NCBI GenBank assembly: GCA_030268105.1
Contig: BSDZ01000030.1
Coordinates: forward strand, 372,001-436,000
DNA: 64,000 nucleotides
Source of the DNA: Volvox africanus
Lineage: Eukaryota > Chlorophyta > Chlorophyceae > Chlamydomonadales > Volvocaceae
Direction of reading: 5' to 3'
In this document: piece by piece, positions 44,992 to 54,737 of the stretch
Layout: each line of letters begins with the position of its first letter
Numbering within the stretch: the stretch's first letter is position 1
Made by a program: the position numbers and the translations under genes
The notes under the pieces: model-generated
Seen by the model: the letters and a program-made list of their open reading frames with translations, nothing else
Database searches by the model: none
What the model was told of the DNA's origin: nothing

Positions 44992-47265
44992 TCATTGGGC
45001 TTGCGTGGCACGTTTGCGGGCTTCTTTGAGCAGAGGCTTCATGTCCTGCGAGAAGTTGCGTGCTGGTTCCCATGAGTTGTGCTCGCTGGTATACCCTGTC
45101 CACTTGACCAAGTACTCGTGTACTGTCCGCTTACGTCGGTGTCGGCCCACACGACGCGCACGATAATCTAACACCCGCTCCACATCGTAAAACTTCTGTT
45201 TACCAGCGATCCAGGTCTTGGGAACTGGTTCGATCGCTGCGGGGGCGTTAGAAGGCTCAGGGACGGGTTCCGTACTACGATAGGGACGGACAAGCGATAC
45301 GTGAAACGTGGGGTGAATGGTCATATCAGCAGGCAATGCAAGCTCCACAGCCACATTCCCAACCATGCGCACGACAGGATATGGACCAATCCAGCGGGGT
45401 AAGAGTTTTCGGGATCCGGCGGCCAAGGAACGCAAGTTCTTGGTGCTTAGCAACATGAGTTGCCCTTCCGAAAACGTCACATCCTGCTTGGATTTGTTGT
45501 AGTATTCCGTCGTTCGTTGCTGCACCGCGTCCAAACATGACTGCACGTCTGTGATTCGGGACATAAAAGACTTGGCAAAAAGTTTAGCAGCAGGCACGTT
45601 CAATTCCAACTCACGCCACACGGGTAGCGCGGGATGAAACCCGTAGTTAAGAAAGAACGGACTTTTGCCTGTAGAGCGGTTAACAGCGTTGTTAAGCGCG
45701 AAGTCTGCCGCAGTCAAATACGTATCCCAGACGAGTGGTGTGCGACCAGCATAATTGCGCAACATATCACCCAACGTGCGATTTGTGCGTTCGGTTTGAC
45801 CATCAGTCTGCGGGTGGTACGCTGTGCTCAGGTTGACACGCATGCCAACTAGTTTGCAGAGCGCTTCCCAAAACTTAGACGTGAACTGTCCACCGCGGTC
45901 CGAGATCACATTTTTGGGAACCCCGTGTAACCGAACCACATTATCGAAAAACAAACGTGCGGTTTGCTCAGCCGTGCAGGATGATGTGCATGGTGCTAGA
46001 TGAACCATCTTAGTCAGACGATCGACCATTACGAACACCGCATCATATCCCCCCTCAGTTTTGGGCAGCGCGACTACGAAGTCCATGGAAACACTTTCCC
46101 AAGGCGCATCCGGGACAGGCAACGGTTGCAACAACCCATGGCCCTTACCGGACAAAGCCTTATTGCGCTGGCACAGACTGCATGTCTGGACGAAGTTCGC
46201 TGCATCCTTAGCCAAACGAGGCCACCAAAAGGAACGTTGCACCAAGTCGATCAATCGCTTGCTACCAGGGTGTCCTGCTAACGGGTCCTCGTGGAACCGC
46301 GCAAGGATGTCGTAGCGTAGCGCGTCGTCGTTCGGAACGACGATTTGCGTAGCTGCACCCTCCGTCCGTAGCCAAAGGCCATTCTGCTTGCGAAGGTTTT
46401 CTACATTAGCCGGCTCCGAGAACCAGGCGTCTGCATTGTAGGCAACCTTCAACCGCTCCGCGAGGTCCGTCGCGATCGGTACCTCCTCGCTATGCGGCCG
46501 CACGACGGGCGCTGCCAAAATTGCAGCGTGTAGCGACGGATGTCGACTGAGAGCATCGGCAATATTCAATTTACCAGAAATATACTCCCAGGTGCAGTCG
46601 AACCTAGCTAGGTATTCCATCCACCTAGCCTGACGGCGGTTCAACGTCGGAACGCTTTGCAAAAACGTTAGGGGCTTATGGTCAGTCTTTAAAGTAAACG
46701 GGCGTCCCTCGAGATAACAGCGCCATTCCTTTAAAGCATGCAGCACGGCCAGAAGCTCCTGTTCCCCGGTGGTGTAGCGAATCTCCGCACCAGAAAACTT
46801 CTTACTTGTGAAGGCGATCGGTCGCCCTTCCTGTAACAATACAGCGCCGCCTCCAAATATTGAGGCATCAGACACTACCTCAACACGAAATGGCAACGAG
46901 TAATCAGGGAATGTGAGGGTGACATCTTCGGCAACGATTCCCTTGAGCTCTTCGAATGCCCGCTGGCATTGCGACGTCCACGACTCGAGCGAAACGGAAA
47001 CGCCTTTGCAAGTTAAGTTAGTAAGCGGGGCCGCAATGATGGAATATTTTTCAATGAACTTTCGGAAATAATTGGTCAAGCCAAGGAACTTACGCAGCTC
47101 CGTGAGGTTCTGAGGCGTGGGCCAATCGCGAACCACGGCGACCTTCCGCGGGTCCATCTTCACACCAGTGGCCGACACAATGTGGCCCAAATATTCCACC
47201 TGAGGCTGCGCCCAAAAGCATTTGGCGCGTTTAGCAAACAATTGCTCCCGCCTCATAACGTCGAG
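44992..47265 (-). pseudogene. Family A pol, C-terminal half
   Basis: Open from the insertion point at 47,265 ([18 protein letters not shown]) to the stop at 44,992. It covers the end of RT, RNase H ([35 protein letters not shown]), integrase ([50 protein letters not shown]), GPY/F ([16 protein letters not shown]) and chromodomain ([29 protein letters not shown]). No stop interrupts it. It lost its N-terminal half to the element inserted at tcgag, so it is broken by insertion rather than by decay. Confidence 0.92.
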
Positions 47266-48087
47266 TGTTGTACCTCTCGTTCGCGTTTGCTCATAAGTAT
47301 CTGCACGTCTGGAGACTATCGACACCGATGCGCAAGCACTTGCAAGTACAGCAAGGCAAGCGAGAGCAAACAGAGACAGCGGAAGACTTCAAGACGAAGA
47401 GAGATATAACTTACGGTCTTACAGGTCGGAATGATGCAATGGACGAAATCGCCGTCAGCGCCGGAAGCAAGCAATCATCACGCGGCGGTGATTAGCGAAG
47501 TTCAGGCTTAGCTCGGGCTAAGTAGAATAGTGTATAGAAATAGTAATATAGAACACACGAGTGTTCTCCGGTATCGGATGTCTCTTTTAGCTTATCCGTC
47601 CTCGCATCTGTTATACTCGCAGCATCGCAATGCCGTACGATTCACATTAGGAGGCCGATCCTAGATGTGACAACCCTACTGCGTCTAGGCGATGTCTACG
47701 CATAACAACGTATAAGCCTTTCCGGCATTCGCATGATGCAAGGGTCCGGATAACGATATCCGGTTGCAGGGCATGCATCGCGACGAGTGCGGCGCTCTCA
47801 ACGTGTGCTTTAATGAAGTAATATTATATCAGATAATATTACTTATCGTTTCGTAGCACGAGCATAATGCGCACTTCAATGATTAGGTCATTCATGCATG
47901 CTAGGCGGATTTGCCATGGTGCGATGTCGCGATGGATAATGACAACATGCCAAATGCATATATAAATGTATGCGAATACATTTATATCATGCAGATTCAT
48001 TCATATAATGCGTTCATCACAATAGCACTTCGACTCATAGGATCGCGTCGAACTACGCGTCGACGGGAAATGAACCGTAGCACAACA
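47266..48087 (-). repeat. 3' LTR of element A5
   Basis: 822 bp, TGTTGTACCTCTCG...CGTAGCACAACA on the plus strand. Confidence 0.95.
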
Positions 48088-48102
48088 ATTATCCCCCCTC
48101 CC
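48088..48102 (-). other. Polypurine tract of element A5
   Basis: Minus strand GGGAGGGGGGATAAT abutting the 3' LTR. Confidence 0.92.
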
Positions 48103-48146
48103 GTATGCAGCGTCCTCGCTGCATCATACAGCATCGACTGCAGGGG

Positions 48147-51100
48147 TCATTGGGCTTGTGTGGCACGTTTGCGAGCTTCTTCGAGCAGGGGTTTCATGTC
48201 CTGTGAGAAGTTGCGTGCCGGTTCCCATGAGTTGTGCTCGTCGGTATACCCTGTCCACTTAACCAAGTACTCGTGTACTGTTCGCTTACGTCGGTGTCGG
48301 CCCACACGACGCGCGCGATAATCTAACACCCGCTCCACATCGTAAAACATCTGTTTACCAGCGTTCCAGGTCTCGGGAACTGGTTCGATCGCTGTGGGGG
48401 CGTTAGCAGGCTCAGGGACGGGTTCCGTACTACGATACGGACGAACAAGCGATACGTGAAACGTGGGGTGAACGGTCATATCAGTGGGCAATGCAAGCTC
48501 CACAGCCACATTCCCAACCATGCGCACGACAGAATACGGACCAATCCAGCGGGGTAAGAGTTTTCGGGATCCGTTGGCCAAGGGACGCAAGTTCTTGGTG
48601 CTTAGCAACACGAGTTGCCCTTCCGAAAACGTCACATCCTGCTTAGATTTGTTATAGTACTCCGTCGTTCGTTGCTGCGCCGCGTCCAAACACAACTTCG
48701 CATCTGTGATTCGGGACATAAAAGACTTGGCAAAATGTTTAGCAGCAGGCACGTTCACTTCCAACTCACGCCACACGGGTAGCGCGGGATGAAATCCGTA
48801 GTTAAGAAAGAACGGACTTTTGCCTGTAGAGCGGTTAACAGCGTTGTTAAGCGCGAATTCTGCCGCAGTCAAATACGTATCCCAGACGAGTGGTGTGCGA
48901 CCAGCATAATTGCGCAACATATCACCCAACGTGCGGTTTGTGCGTTCGGTTTGACCATCAGTCTGCGGGTGATACGCCGTGCTCAGGTTGACGCGCATGC
49001 CAACTAGTTTGCAGAGCGCTTCCCAAAACTTAGACGTGAACTGTCCACCGCGGTCCGAGATCACATTTTTGGGAATCCCGTGTAACCGAACCACATTATC
49101 GAAAAACAAACGTGCGGTTTGCTCAGCCGTGCAGGATGACGTGCATGGTGCTAGGTGAACCATCTTAGTCAGACGATCGACCATTACGAACACCGCATCG
49201 TATCCCCCCTCAGTTTTGGGCAGCGCGACTACGAAGTCCATGGAAACACTTTCCCAAGGCGCATCCGGGACAGGCAACGGTTGCAACAACCCATGGCCCT
49301 TACCGGACAAAGCCTTATTGCGCTGGCACAGACTGCATGTCTGGACGAAGTTCGCCGCATCCTTAGCCAAACGAGGCCACCAAAAGGAACGTTGCACCAA
49401 GTCGATCAATCGCTTGCTACCAGGGTGTCCTGCTAACGGGTCCTCGTGGAACCGCGCAAGGATGTCGTAGCGTAGCGCGTCGTCGTTCGGAACGACGATT
49501 TGCGTAGCTGCACCCTCCGTCCGTAGCCAAAGGCCATTCTGCTTGCGAAGGTTTTCTACATTAGCCGGGTCCGCGAACCAGGCGTCTGCGCTGTAGGCAA
49601 CCTTCAACCGCTCCGCGAGGTCCGTCGCGATCGGTACCTCCTTGCTACGCGGCCGCACGACGGGCGCTGCCAAAATTGCAGCATGTAGCGACGGATGTCG
49701 ACTGAGAGCATCGGCAATATTCAATTTACCAGAAATATACTCCCAGGTGCAGTTGAACCTAGCTAGATATTCCATCCACCTAGCTTGACGGCGGTTCAAC
49801 GTTGGAACGCTTTGCAAAAACGTTAGGGGCTTATGGTCAGTCTTTAAAGTAAACGGGCGTCCCTCGAGGTAACAGCGCCATTCCTTTAAAGCATGCAACA
49901 CGGCCAGAAGCTCCTGTTCCCCGGTGGTGTAGCGAATCTCCGCACCAGAAAACTTCTTACTCGTGAAGGCGATCGGTCGCCCTTCCTGTAACAATACAGC
50001 GCCGCTTCCAAATATTGAGGCATCAGACACTACCTCAACACGAAATGGCAACGAGTAATCAGGGAATGCAAGGGTGACATCTTCGGCAATGATTCGTTTG
50101 AGCTCTTCGAATGCCCGCTGGCATTGCGACGTCCACGACTCGAGCGAAACGAAAACGCCTTTGCGAGTTAAGTTAGTAAGCGGGGCCGCAATGATGGAAT
50201 ATTTTTCAATGAACTTTCGGAAATAATTGGTCAAGCCAAGGAACTTACGCAGCTCCGTGAGGTTCTGAGGCGCGGGCCAATCGCGAACCACGGCGACCTT
50301 CCGCGGGTCCATCTTCACACCGGTGGCCGACACAATGTGGCCCAAATATTCCACCTGAGGCTGCGCCCAAAAGCATTTGGCGCGTTTAGCAAACAATTGC
50401 TCCCGCCTCATAACGTCGAGCACGAGCCGAAGATGCTCCAAGTGCTCCTCGCGCGTCTTAGAATATACCAAGATGTCATCCAGGTAGCAAACAATGAACC
50501 TGTCGATAAACGGCCTAAACATTCGGTCCATAACCGCCTGAAACGTCGCAGGGGCATTAGTCAAACCAAATGATAGGACCGTATACTCAAAGTGACCGAA
50601 GGGCGTCCGAAAAGCGGTTTTCGGGATATCAGAGGCAGCGATGCGAATCTGATTGTAGCCCTGTTGTAAGTCAATTGAGGAAAAATAAGCCGAGCCCTTC
50701 AGCTTATCTAACAGGTCGTCAACGCGTGGCAAAGGGTAGCGATTTTTCACCGTATTCGCATTTAACCCCCGGTAATCAATGCACATGCGCAAGGTCCCAT
50801 CCTTCTTACCGACAAACAAAATCGGTGCAGAAAACGGGGATGTGCTGGGGCGTATCATACCCTTCGCGAGCAAATCCGTCACCTGGCGCTTTACCTCATC
50901 CAGCTCCAATGGACTCAACCTGTACATTGGCCGGGCTGTAGGCTGCGCTCCAGGCATGAGAGGGATTGTGTGATCAACAGGACGCATAGGTGGTAGGCCA
51001 GGGATATCTTTAAAGACGTCCTCATACTGCGACAGTAGGGCCTCAACCTCAGGATCCGCAGAAGTCTGCGCGGTGGTGACACAACAGCTCACCCGCGGCC

Positions 51101-52208
51101 TTAAAAGCAGTCCGTGGGCACCCTTCCGTAACAAACGGACGGCCTCCTTACGCCCGACTAGCTCTGGTTCGATTCGTGCGGCCATTGCGGTCACAGCGAA
51201 ATTAACCATAGGCACCGCCTCAGTTTCGCCCTCCTTTGGTGTGACATATTCGAACGACAGGAAAGGTACCTTAATCGACAGAGTACCCTTGCACATATGC
51301 AGGGTTGCGGTCTCCATGTCGATGCGCGCGCGGTACTGTCGTAATGTCGACGACCCCATTATGTACGGTGCAGTCTCTGCTAAGCCCTGCAGCACGTACG
51401 GCCGGGTCACAACACGCAAAGGGCCTATCGATAGGCTAAGGGTAATCCTGCCCACGATGGGATGCTTACCCCCGTCAGCAAGGGTAACCTGTGGACAATC
51501 AGACGACTCTGGGGACAACCCCAGCGCGTTCACCTCTGCGACAGAGATGAAGTCGTCGCTGGCACCGGTGTCAACAAGTGCCTTCAGAGTACGGCCGTTC
51601 AAACCGATCTGAACCACAGGGACACGGTTATCTACGAGCGACTGCCCAGCAGACAACGTCAGTGCACTTAAGGCGGGTCCGTAACCAACGGCACCCCCAT
51701 CAGGAGCTTCGTACCAAACGTCAACCGAGTAGGATAGGCATGGCCACGGAGCCAGCGTACCCTCCCAATCCACACCATTAAACAAAACGGTGCCCGGCTC
51801 GAACCGGTGGACATGCCGCATACCCCTTAACGATGCCTCTGCCTTGCGCCGACAGAAAGCAGGGAGTAATACACATGCGGCAGTGCCTGGATATTGACGC
51901 CTACATCTCCTGTATATGGCCAACTGTTCCGACATCTCACGCAGAGACGAGGGGATGAACAAAACCACGTGGTTAGACAGATCGATAGACGACAGGGGAC
52001 GGCGAGGTGTAAACAAATTACACAACGGGTCGAAGCAGAGAAGTCCCGTGCGTCCGTCAAGCGTGATGCGTCGCGCTATGACTCGCTCGATGTGTCCAAG
52101 TACACAAGGCAACAATGCCTTCACGGCTGGCCGTAAGGATGACCACCGACCACGCGTTAGTTCAGAAATCCCGGGTGGTGGCCCCTCCACAGGAACCCGG
52201 GCAAGCCC
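48147..52208 (-). CDS. pol: Gag-Pol readthrough part: Pol of element A5
   Basis: Open, in the gag frame, from the codon after the UAG; no ATG near its start (the first alternative start is GTG at 52,190, used here for numbering). Residues about 45-140: Dam-like region ([38 protein letters not shown]). Protease with DTGA at 207-210. RT about 430-620, YLDD at 569-572. RNase H with D723, E760, D785 and D827. Integrase finger H915, H922, C952, C955; core D985, D1046, E1082 (35 residues between the last two). [14 protein letters not shown] at about 1211-1220; chromodomain about 1283-1330. All catalytic residues are present. It makes cDNA from element RNA and integrates it, with chromatin targeting by the chromodomain. 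Confidence 0.95.
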   Translation of the reverse strand, partial: GLARVPVEGPPPGISELTRGRWSSLRPAVKALLPCVLGHIERVIARRITLDGRTGLLCFDPLCNLFTPRRPLSSIDLSNHVVLFIPSSLREMSEQLAIYRRCRRQYPGTAACVLLPAFCRRKAEASLRGMRHVHRFEPGTVLFNGVDWEGTLAPWPCLSYSVDVWYEAPDGGAVGYGPALSALTLSAGQSLVDNRVPVVQIGLNGRTLKALVDTGASDDFISVAEVNALGLSPESSDCPQVTLADGGKHPIVGRITLSLSIGPLRVVTRPYVLQGLAETAPYIMGSSTLRQYRARIDMETATLHMCKGTLSIKVPFLSFEYVTPKEGETEAVPMVNFAVTAMAARIEPELVGRKEAVRLLRKGAHGLLLRPRVSCCVTTAQTSADPEVEALLSQYEDVFKDIPGLPPMRPVDHTIPLMPGAQPTARPMYRLSPLELDEVKRQVTDLLAKGMIRPSTSPFSAPILFVGKKDGTLRMCIDYRGLNANTVKNRYPLPRVDDLLDKLKGSAYFSSIDLQQGYNQIRIAASDIPKTAFRTPFGHFEYTVLSFGLTNAPATFQAVMDRMFRPFIDRFIVCYLDDILVYSKTREEHLEHLRLVLDVMRREQLFAKRAKCFWAQPQVEYLGHIVSATGVKMDPRKVAVVRDWPAPQNLTELRKFLGLTNYFRKFIEKYSIIAAPLTNLTRKGVFVSLESWTSQCQRAFEELKRIIAEDVTLAFPDYSLPFRVEVVSDASIFGSGAVLLQEGRPIAFTSKKFSGAEIRYTTGEQELLAVLHALKEWRCYLEGRPFTLKTDHKPLTFLQSVPTLNRRQARWMEYLARFNCTWEYISGKLNIADALSRHPSLHAAILAAPVVRPRSKEVPIATDLAERLKVAYSADAWFADPANVENLRKQNGLWLRTEGAATQIVVPNDDALRYDILARFHEDPLAGHPGSKRLIDLVQRSFWWPRLAKDAANFVQTCSLCQRNKALSGKGHGLLQPLPVPDAPWESVSMDFVVALPKTEGGYDAVFVMVDRLTKMVHLAPCTSSCTAEQTARLFFDNVVRLHGIPKNVISDRGGQFTSKFWEALCKLVGMRVNLSTAYHPQTDGQTERTNRTLGDMLRNYAGRTPLVWDTYLTAAEFALNNAVNRSTGKSPFFLNYGFHPALPVWRELEVNVPAAKHFAKSFMSRITDAKLCLDAAQQRTTEYYNKSKQDVTFSEGQLVLLSTKNLRPLANGSRKLLPRWIGPYSVVRMVGNVAVELALPTDMTVHPTFHVSLVRPYRSTEPVPEPANAPTAIEPVPETWNAGKQMFYDVERVLDYRARRVGRHRRKRTVHEYLVKWTGYTDEHNSWEPARNFSQDMKPLLEEARKRATQAQ

Positions 52209-52211
52209 CTA
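52170..52211 (-). promoter_or_regulatory. In-frame gag UAG and downstream hairpin (family A)
   Basis: UAG at 52,209-52,211 followed by G, a 7-nt spacer, then a 7-bp stem CCCGGGT/ACCCGGG (52,195-52,201 with 52,170-52,176) around 18 nt, with a possible inner GTGG/CCAC stem. At 56,575-56,616 and 61,403-61,444 one pair becomes G-U and the stem survives. Proposed readthrough element for making Gag-Pol. Confidence 0.72.
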
Positions 52212-53444
52212 TTTCGGCTGAGGTACAAACGGCGGCATTAGAGGGCAATCCTTCGTAGAATGGCTCTCCGCACACCGTAGACAAACGTTGGCCAACTTTC
52301 GACGCTCGAATTCGGAACGATTGCAATTCCATTTTGGCATAAATGTGTCGTCCGTACGAGTACGCTTCGCGTTGGGGTCGGAACGCTGTGCGGCTGCCGA
52401 CGACGGCGCACCACCACGCTTCCTGTTCCTAGCTGGGTCCGAGCTCGGACCTGCTCCTCCTGTACCACGGACACCCGAGCTAGCGCCCCCGCGCGCCTTG
52501 CGTTGCCCGTTGCTGCGTCGCGTCGCGGCAGTAGGCGTGGGGCGGGTCGCGCCGAGGTCCTGGTCGAGAGCTACAGCTTCCCCAAGCGGATCCTGCACTT
52601 GCACGGCATTTGCACGAGGGGCAGACTTGACTTCTTCCTCGCCGGCAAGAAGTCGTATCTCCGCGCCCTTAGCAAAAGCGACCAACGCGTCATACGACTT
52701 GATCTGCGCTCCAACCAAGTCAGTGGCGCACCATTTAGCCAAAAGTTTCGTTAGGCCTCGCCTAAGCCAAAAGACACGCTCAGATTCGGTGAGGTCAGCA
52801 ATGGGAGTCACAAGTGCTTCGAAGCGTGACTGGTACGCAGGTACATTTTCATCCCGACGCATGTGGTAGCTACCGGCTGCCAAAACGTTACGAGCTTCCA
52901 CATCGCGTGCTTGAACCTCAGTAGCGAATCGTGCGAGCAAAGCGGCGACTAACTCGTCAAAAGTATAGCTGCCCCGGGCGTTGGTCCAATTGCGATACCA
53001 GTCCTTCGCTGCGCCCTCGAGGGTGTAACCAACGAAGAGACACCTGATACCGTCATTATCGCCACCATGAACAGCTTGGAGGTACTTTTTAGCGTCACGC
53101 ACGTACGCACGAGTTGCATCGGCTATGCTATGCCCTGGTGTCTTGTCGGTCAGCAAAATATTGAGCCTAGGAACGGGAATCGACAATCTCATCACCTCAG
53201 GGATGTCATCATGCCCTCGAGCTTGAGGTAATGGCAGAACCCTTGGTCCAGCAGTGTTGTCCATATTCGTGTTCACTGCTGAATGCGGCACAATTAAGTG
53301 AGCAGGGGTCTGGAGGAAAAGGGGCTCTTGAGTGGCTCGCGCGCCAACAGTCTCAAGACCTCTATCCGGCGCTCTAGCAGCTACAACGAAATCGGGTTGG
53401 CTAGCTAGGCTAGTGTGCGGCGTATCGTCGTGTTCCGCGGACAT
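52209..53444 (-). CDS. gag: Gag of element A5
   Basis: 411 codons from ATG (MSAEHDDTPHTS) to UAG. The first 100 residues are low-complexity, with LFLQTPAHLIVPHSA. The Ty3-type Gag core lies at about residues 125-260 (KKYLQAVHGGDNDGIRCLFVGYTLEG, FDELVAALLARF, ENVPAYQSRFEALV, ERVFWLRRGLTKLL). A basic Ser/Arg/Gly tail follows, then a zinc knuckle CLRCAESHSTKDC at 388-400, spaced C-x2-C-x3-H-x4-C, one residue shorter than the usual x4. It forms the capsid and packages RNA. It overlaps the end of ORF0 by 35 nt in another frame and is joined to Pol by the leaky-stop arrangement. Confidence 0.95.
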   Translation of the reverse strand: MSAEHDDTPHTSLASQPDFVVAARAPDRGLETVGARATQEPLFLQTPAHLIVPHSAVNTNMDNTAGPRVLPLPQARGHDDIPEVMRLSIPVPRLNILLTDKTPGHSIADATRAYVRDAKKYLQAVHGGDNDGIRCLFVGYTLEGAAKDWYRNWTNARGSYTFDELVAALLARFATEVQARDVEARNVLAAGSYHMRRDENVPAYQSRFEALVTPIADLTESERVFWLRRGLTKLLAKWCATDLVGAQIKSYDALVAFAKGAEIRLLAGEEEVKSAPRANAVQVQDPLGEAVALDQDLGATRPTPTAATRRSNGQRKARGGASSGVRGTGGAGPSSDPARNRKRGGAPSSAAAQRSDPNAKRTRTDDTFMPKWNCNRSEFERRKLANVCLRCAESHSTKDCPLMPPFVPQPK

Positions 53445-53843
53445 GGAGCACGAAACGATACCCTAGTTTTGCGTAATAGAAGCCGACTTCTATCGCAAAG
53501 GCAAGAGTACAAAGCGATTCGGTGAGCCTACCGACAGTACTCTTGAGAAGATTCAGCAAACTCAGCAAGTAATTGCCCAGCTGAGTCCTGATCTCCGTAG
53601 TTTGGGCAATGAGAGTCGCCAACTGGTCCGGACGAACGCCGGTCTCAGTCGCCGCAGCAAGCAATGCCTGTGCACTGAGATTACCTGCGACTCAGAGCAT
53701 ACACTTACACAACAAGTGCAGCAATCTAAGCAAAAGCAATTAAACAATTACAAACCGGAAGCGGCGGCGTCCAAAACGGCGCGGCCTAGGTCTTCGGCAA
53801 AAGTATCTAGCGGTCCTCGTGGTTCGTCGCTGGAACTCGCCAT
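53410..53843 (-). CDS. ORF0: conserved upstream ORF, possibly spliced
   Basis: Two coding-like blocks upstream of gag. Block 1: ATG at 53,841-53,843, MASSSDEPRGPLDTFAED..., reaching a TAA after 31 codons if unspliced. Block 2: 53,684-53,410 (NLSAQALLAAATETG..., QLATLIAQTTEIRTQLG, LLSLLNLLKSTVGRLTESL). Between them is 71 nt starting GTTTGT and ending GCAG (53,755-53,685). Its removal fuses both blocks in frame to about 120 codons. Both blocks have relatives at the same place in family B. Block 2 looks helical and leucine-rich. No known domain. The splice is inferred; the alternatives are a 31-codon uORF plus an unrelated open stretch. In the A copies at 58,2xx and 63,0xx a 13-nt deletion breaks block 1. 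Confidence 0.5.
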
Positions 53844-53888
53844 AGAAAGAACCTACTTCCGATTAGACAAAGAGAGACAGTTAGGCAA

Positions 53889-53907
53889 CGAACCTGTCTC
53901 GATACCA
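53889..53907 (-). other. Primer-binding site of element A5
   Basis: Minus strand TGGTATCGAGACAGGTTCG, 3 nt inside the 5' LTR; identical to the B site. The other A copies are at 58,281-58,299 and 63,109-63,127. Confidence 0.83.
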
Positions 53908-53910
53908 AAT

Positions 53911-54732
53911 TGTTGTACCTCTCCTTCGTGTTTGCTCATAAGTATCTGCACGTCTGGAGACTATAGACACCGATGCGCAAGCACTTGCAAGTACAGCAAG
54001 GCAAGCGAGAGCAAACAGAGACAGCGGAAGACTTCAAGACGAAGAGAGATATAACTTACGGTCTTACAGGTCGGAATGATGCAATGGACGAAATCGCCGT
54101 CAGCGCCGGAAGCAAGCAATCATCACGCGGCGGTGATTAGCAAAGTTCAGGCTTAGCTCGGGCTAAGTAGAATAGTGTATAGAAATAGTAATATAGAACA
54201 CACGAGTGTTCTCCGGTATCGGATGTCTCTTTTAGCTTAGCCGTCCTCGCATCTGTTATACTCGCAGCATCGCAATGCCGTACGATTCACATTAGGAGGC
54301 CGATCCTAGATGTGACAACCCTACTGCGTCTAGGCGATGTCTACGCATAACAACGTATAAGCCTTTCCGGCATTCGCATGATGCAAGGGTCCGGATAACG
54401 ATATCCGGTTGCAGGGCATGCATCGCGACGAGTGCGGCGCTCTCAACGTGTGCTTTAATGAAGTAATATTATATCAGATAATATTACTTATCGTTTCGTA
54501 GCACGAGCATAATGCGCACTTCAATGATTAGGTCATTCATGCATGCTAGGCGGATTTGCCATGGTGCGATGTCGCGATGGATAATGACAACATGCCAAAT
54601 GCATATATAAATGTATGCGAATACATTTATATCATGCAGATTCATTCATATAATGCGTTCATCACAAAAGCACTTCGACTCATAGGATCGCGTCGAACTA
54701 CGCGTCGACGGGAAATGAACCGTAGCACAACA
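53911..54732 (-). repeat. 5' LTR of element A5
   Basis: 822 bp, about 99% identical to the partner at 47,266-48,087. Confidence 0.95.
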
Positions 54733-54737
54733 TCGAG

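Larger units (their letters stand above)
47266..54732 (-). mobile_element. Element A5: complete, young family A chromovirus
   Basis: 7,467 bp with a perfect target-site duplication tcgag (47,261-47,265 and 54,733-54,737) and two 822-bp LTRs that differ at about six positions. Gag (411 codons) and Pol (1,347 codons) are both intact. Primer-binding site and polypurine tract are present. It is the only element in the window with every part in place, and so the best candidate for a recently active copy. Confidence 0.95.

Noticed and set aside
51073..51612. 179-codon plus-strand open frame antisense to A pol, conserved at 55,478 and 60,306
   Set aside because: Conservation follows from the pol on the other strand; a shadow frame with no motif.
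48147..52208. Pol considered as an endogenous retrovirus or pararetrovirus with an envelope
   Set aside because: No env-like ORF, signal peptide or membrane segment lies between the chromodomain and the 3' LTR; the 44 bp left there hold only the polypurine tract region.
52288..52869. 193-codon plus-strand open frame antisense to gag, also at 56,726 and 61,554
   Set aside because: Antisense shadow of the basic, Arg/Ser-rich Gag tail.
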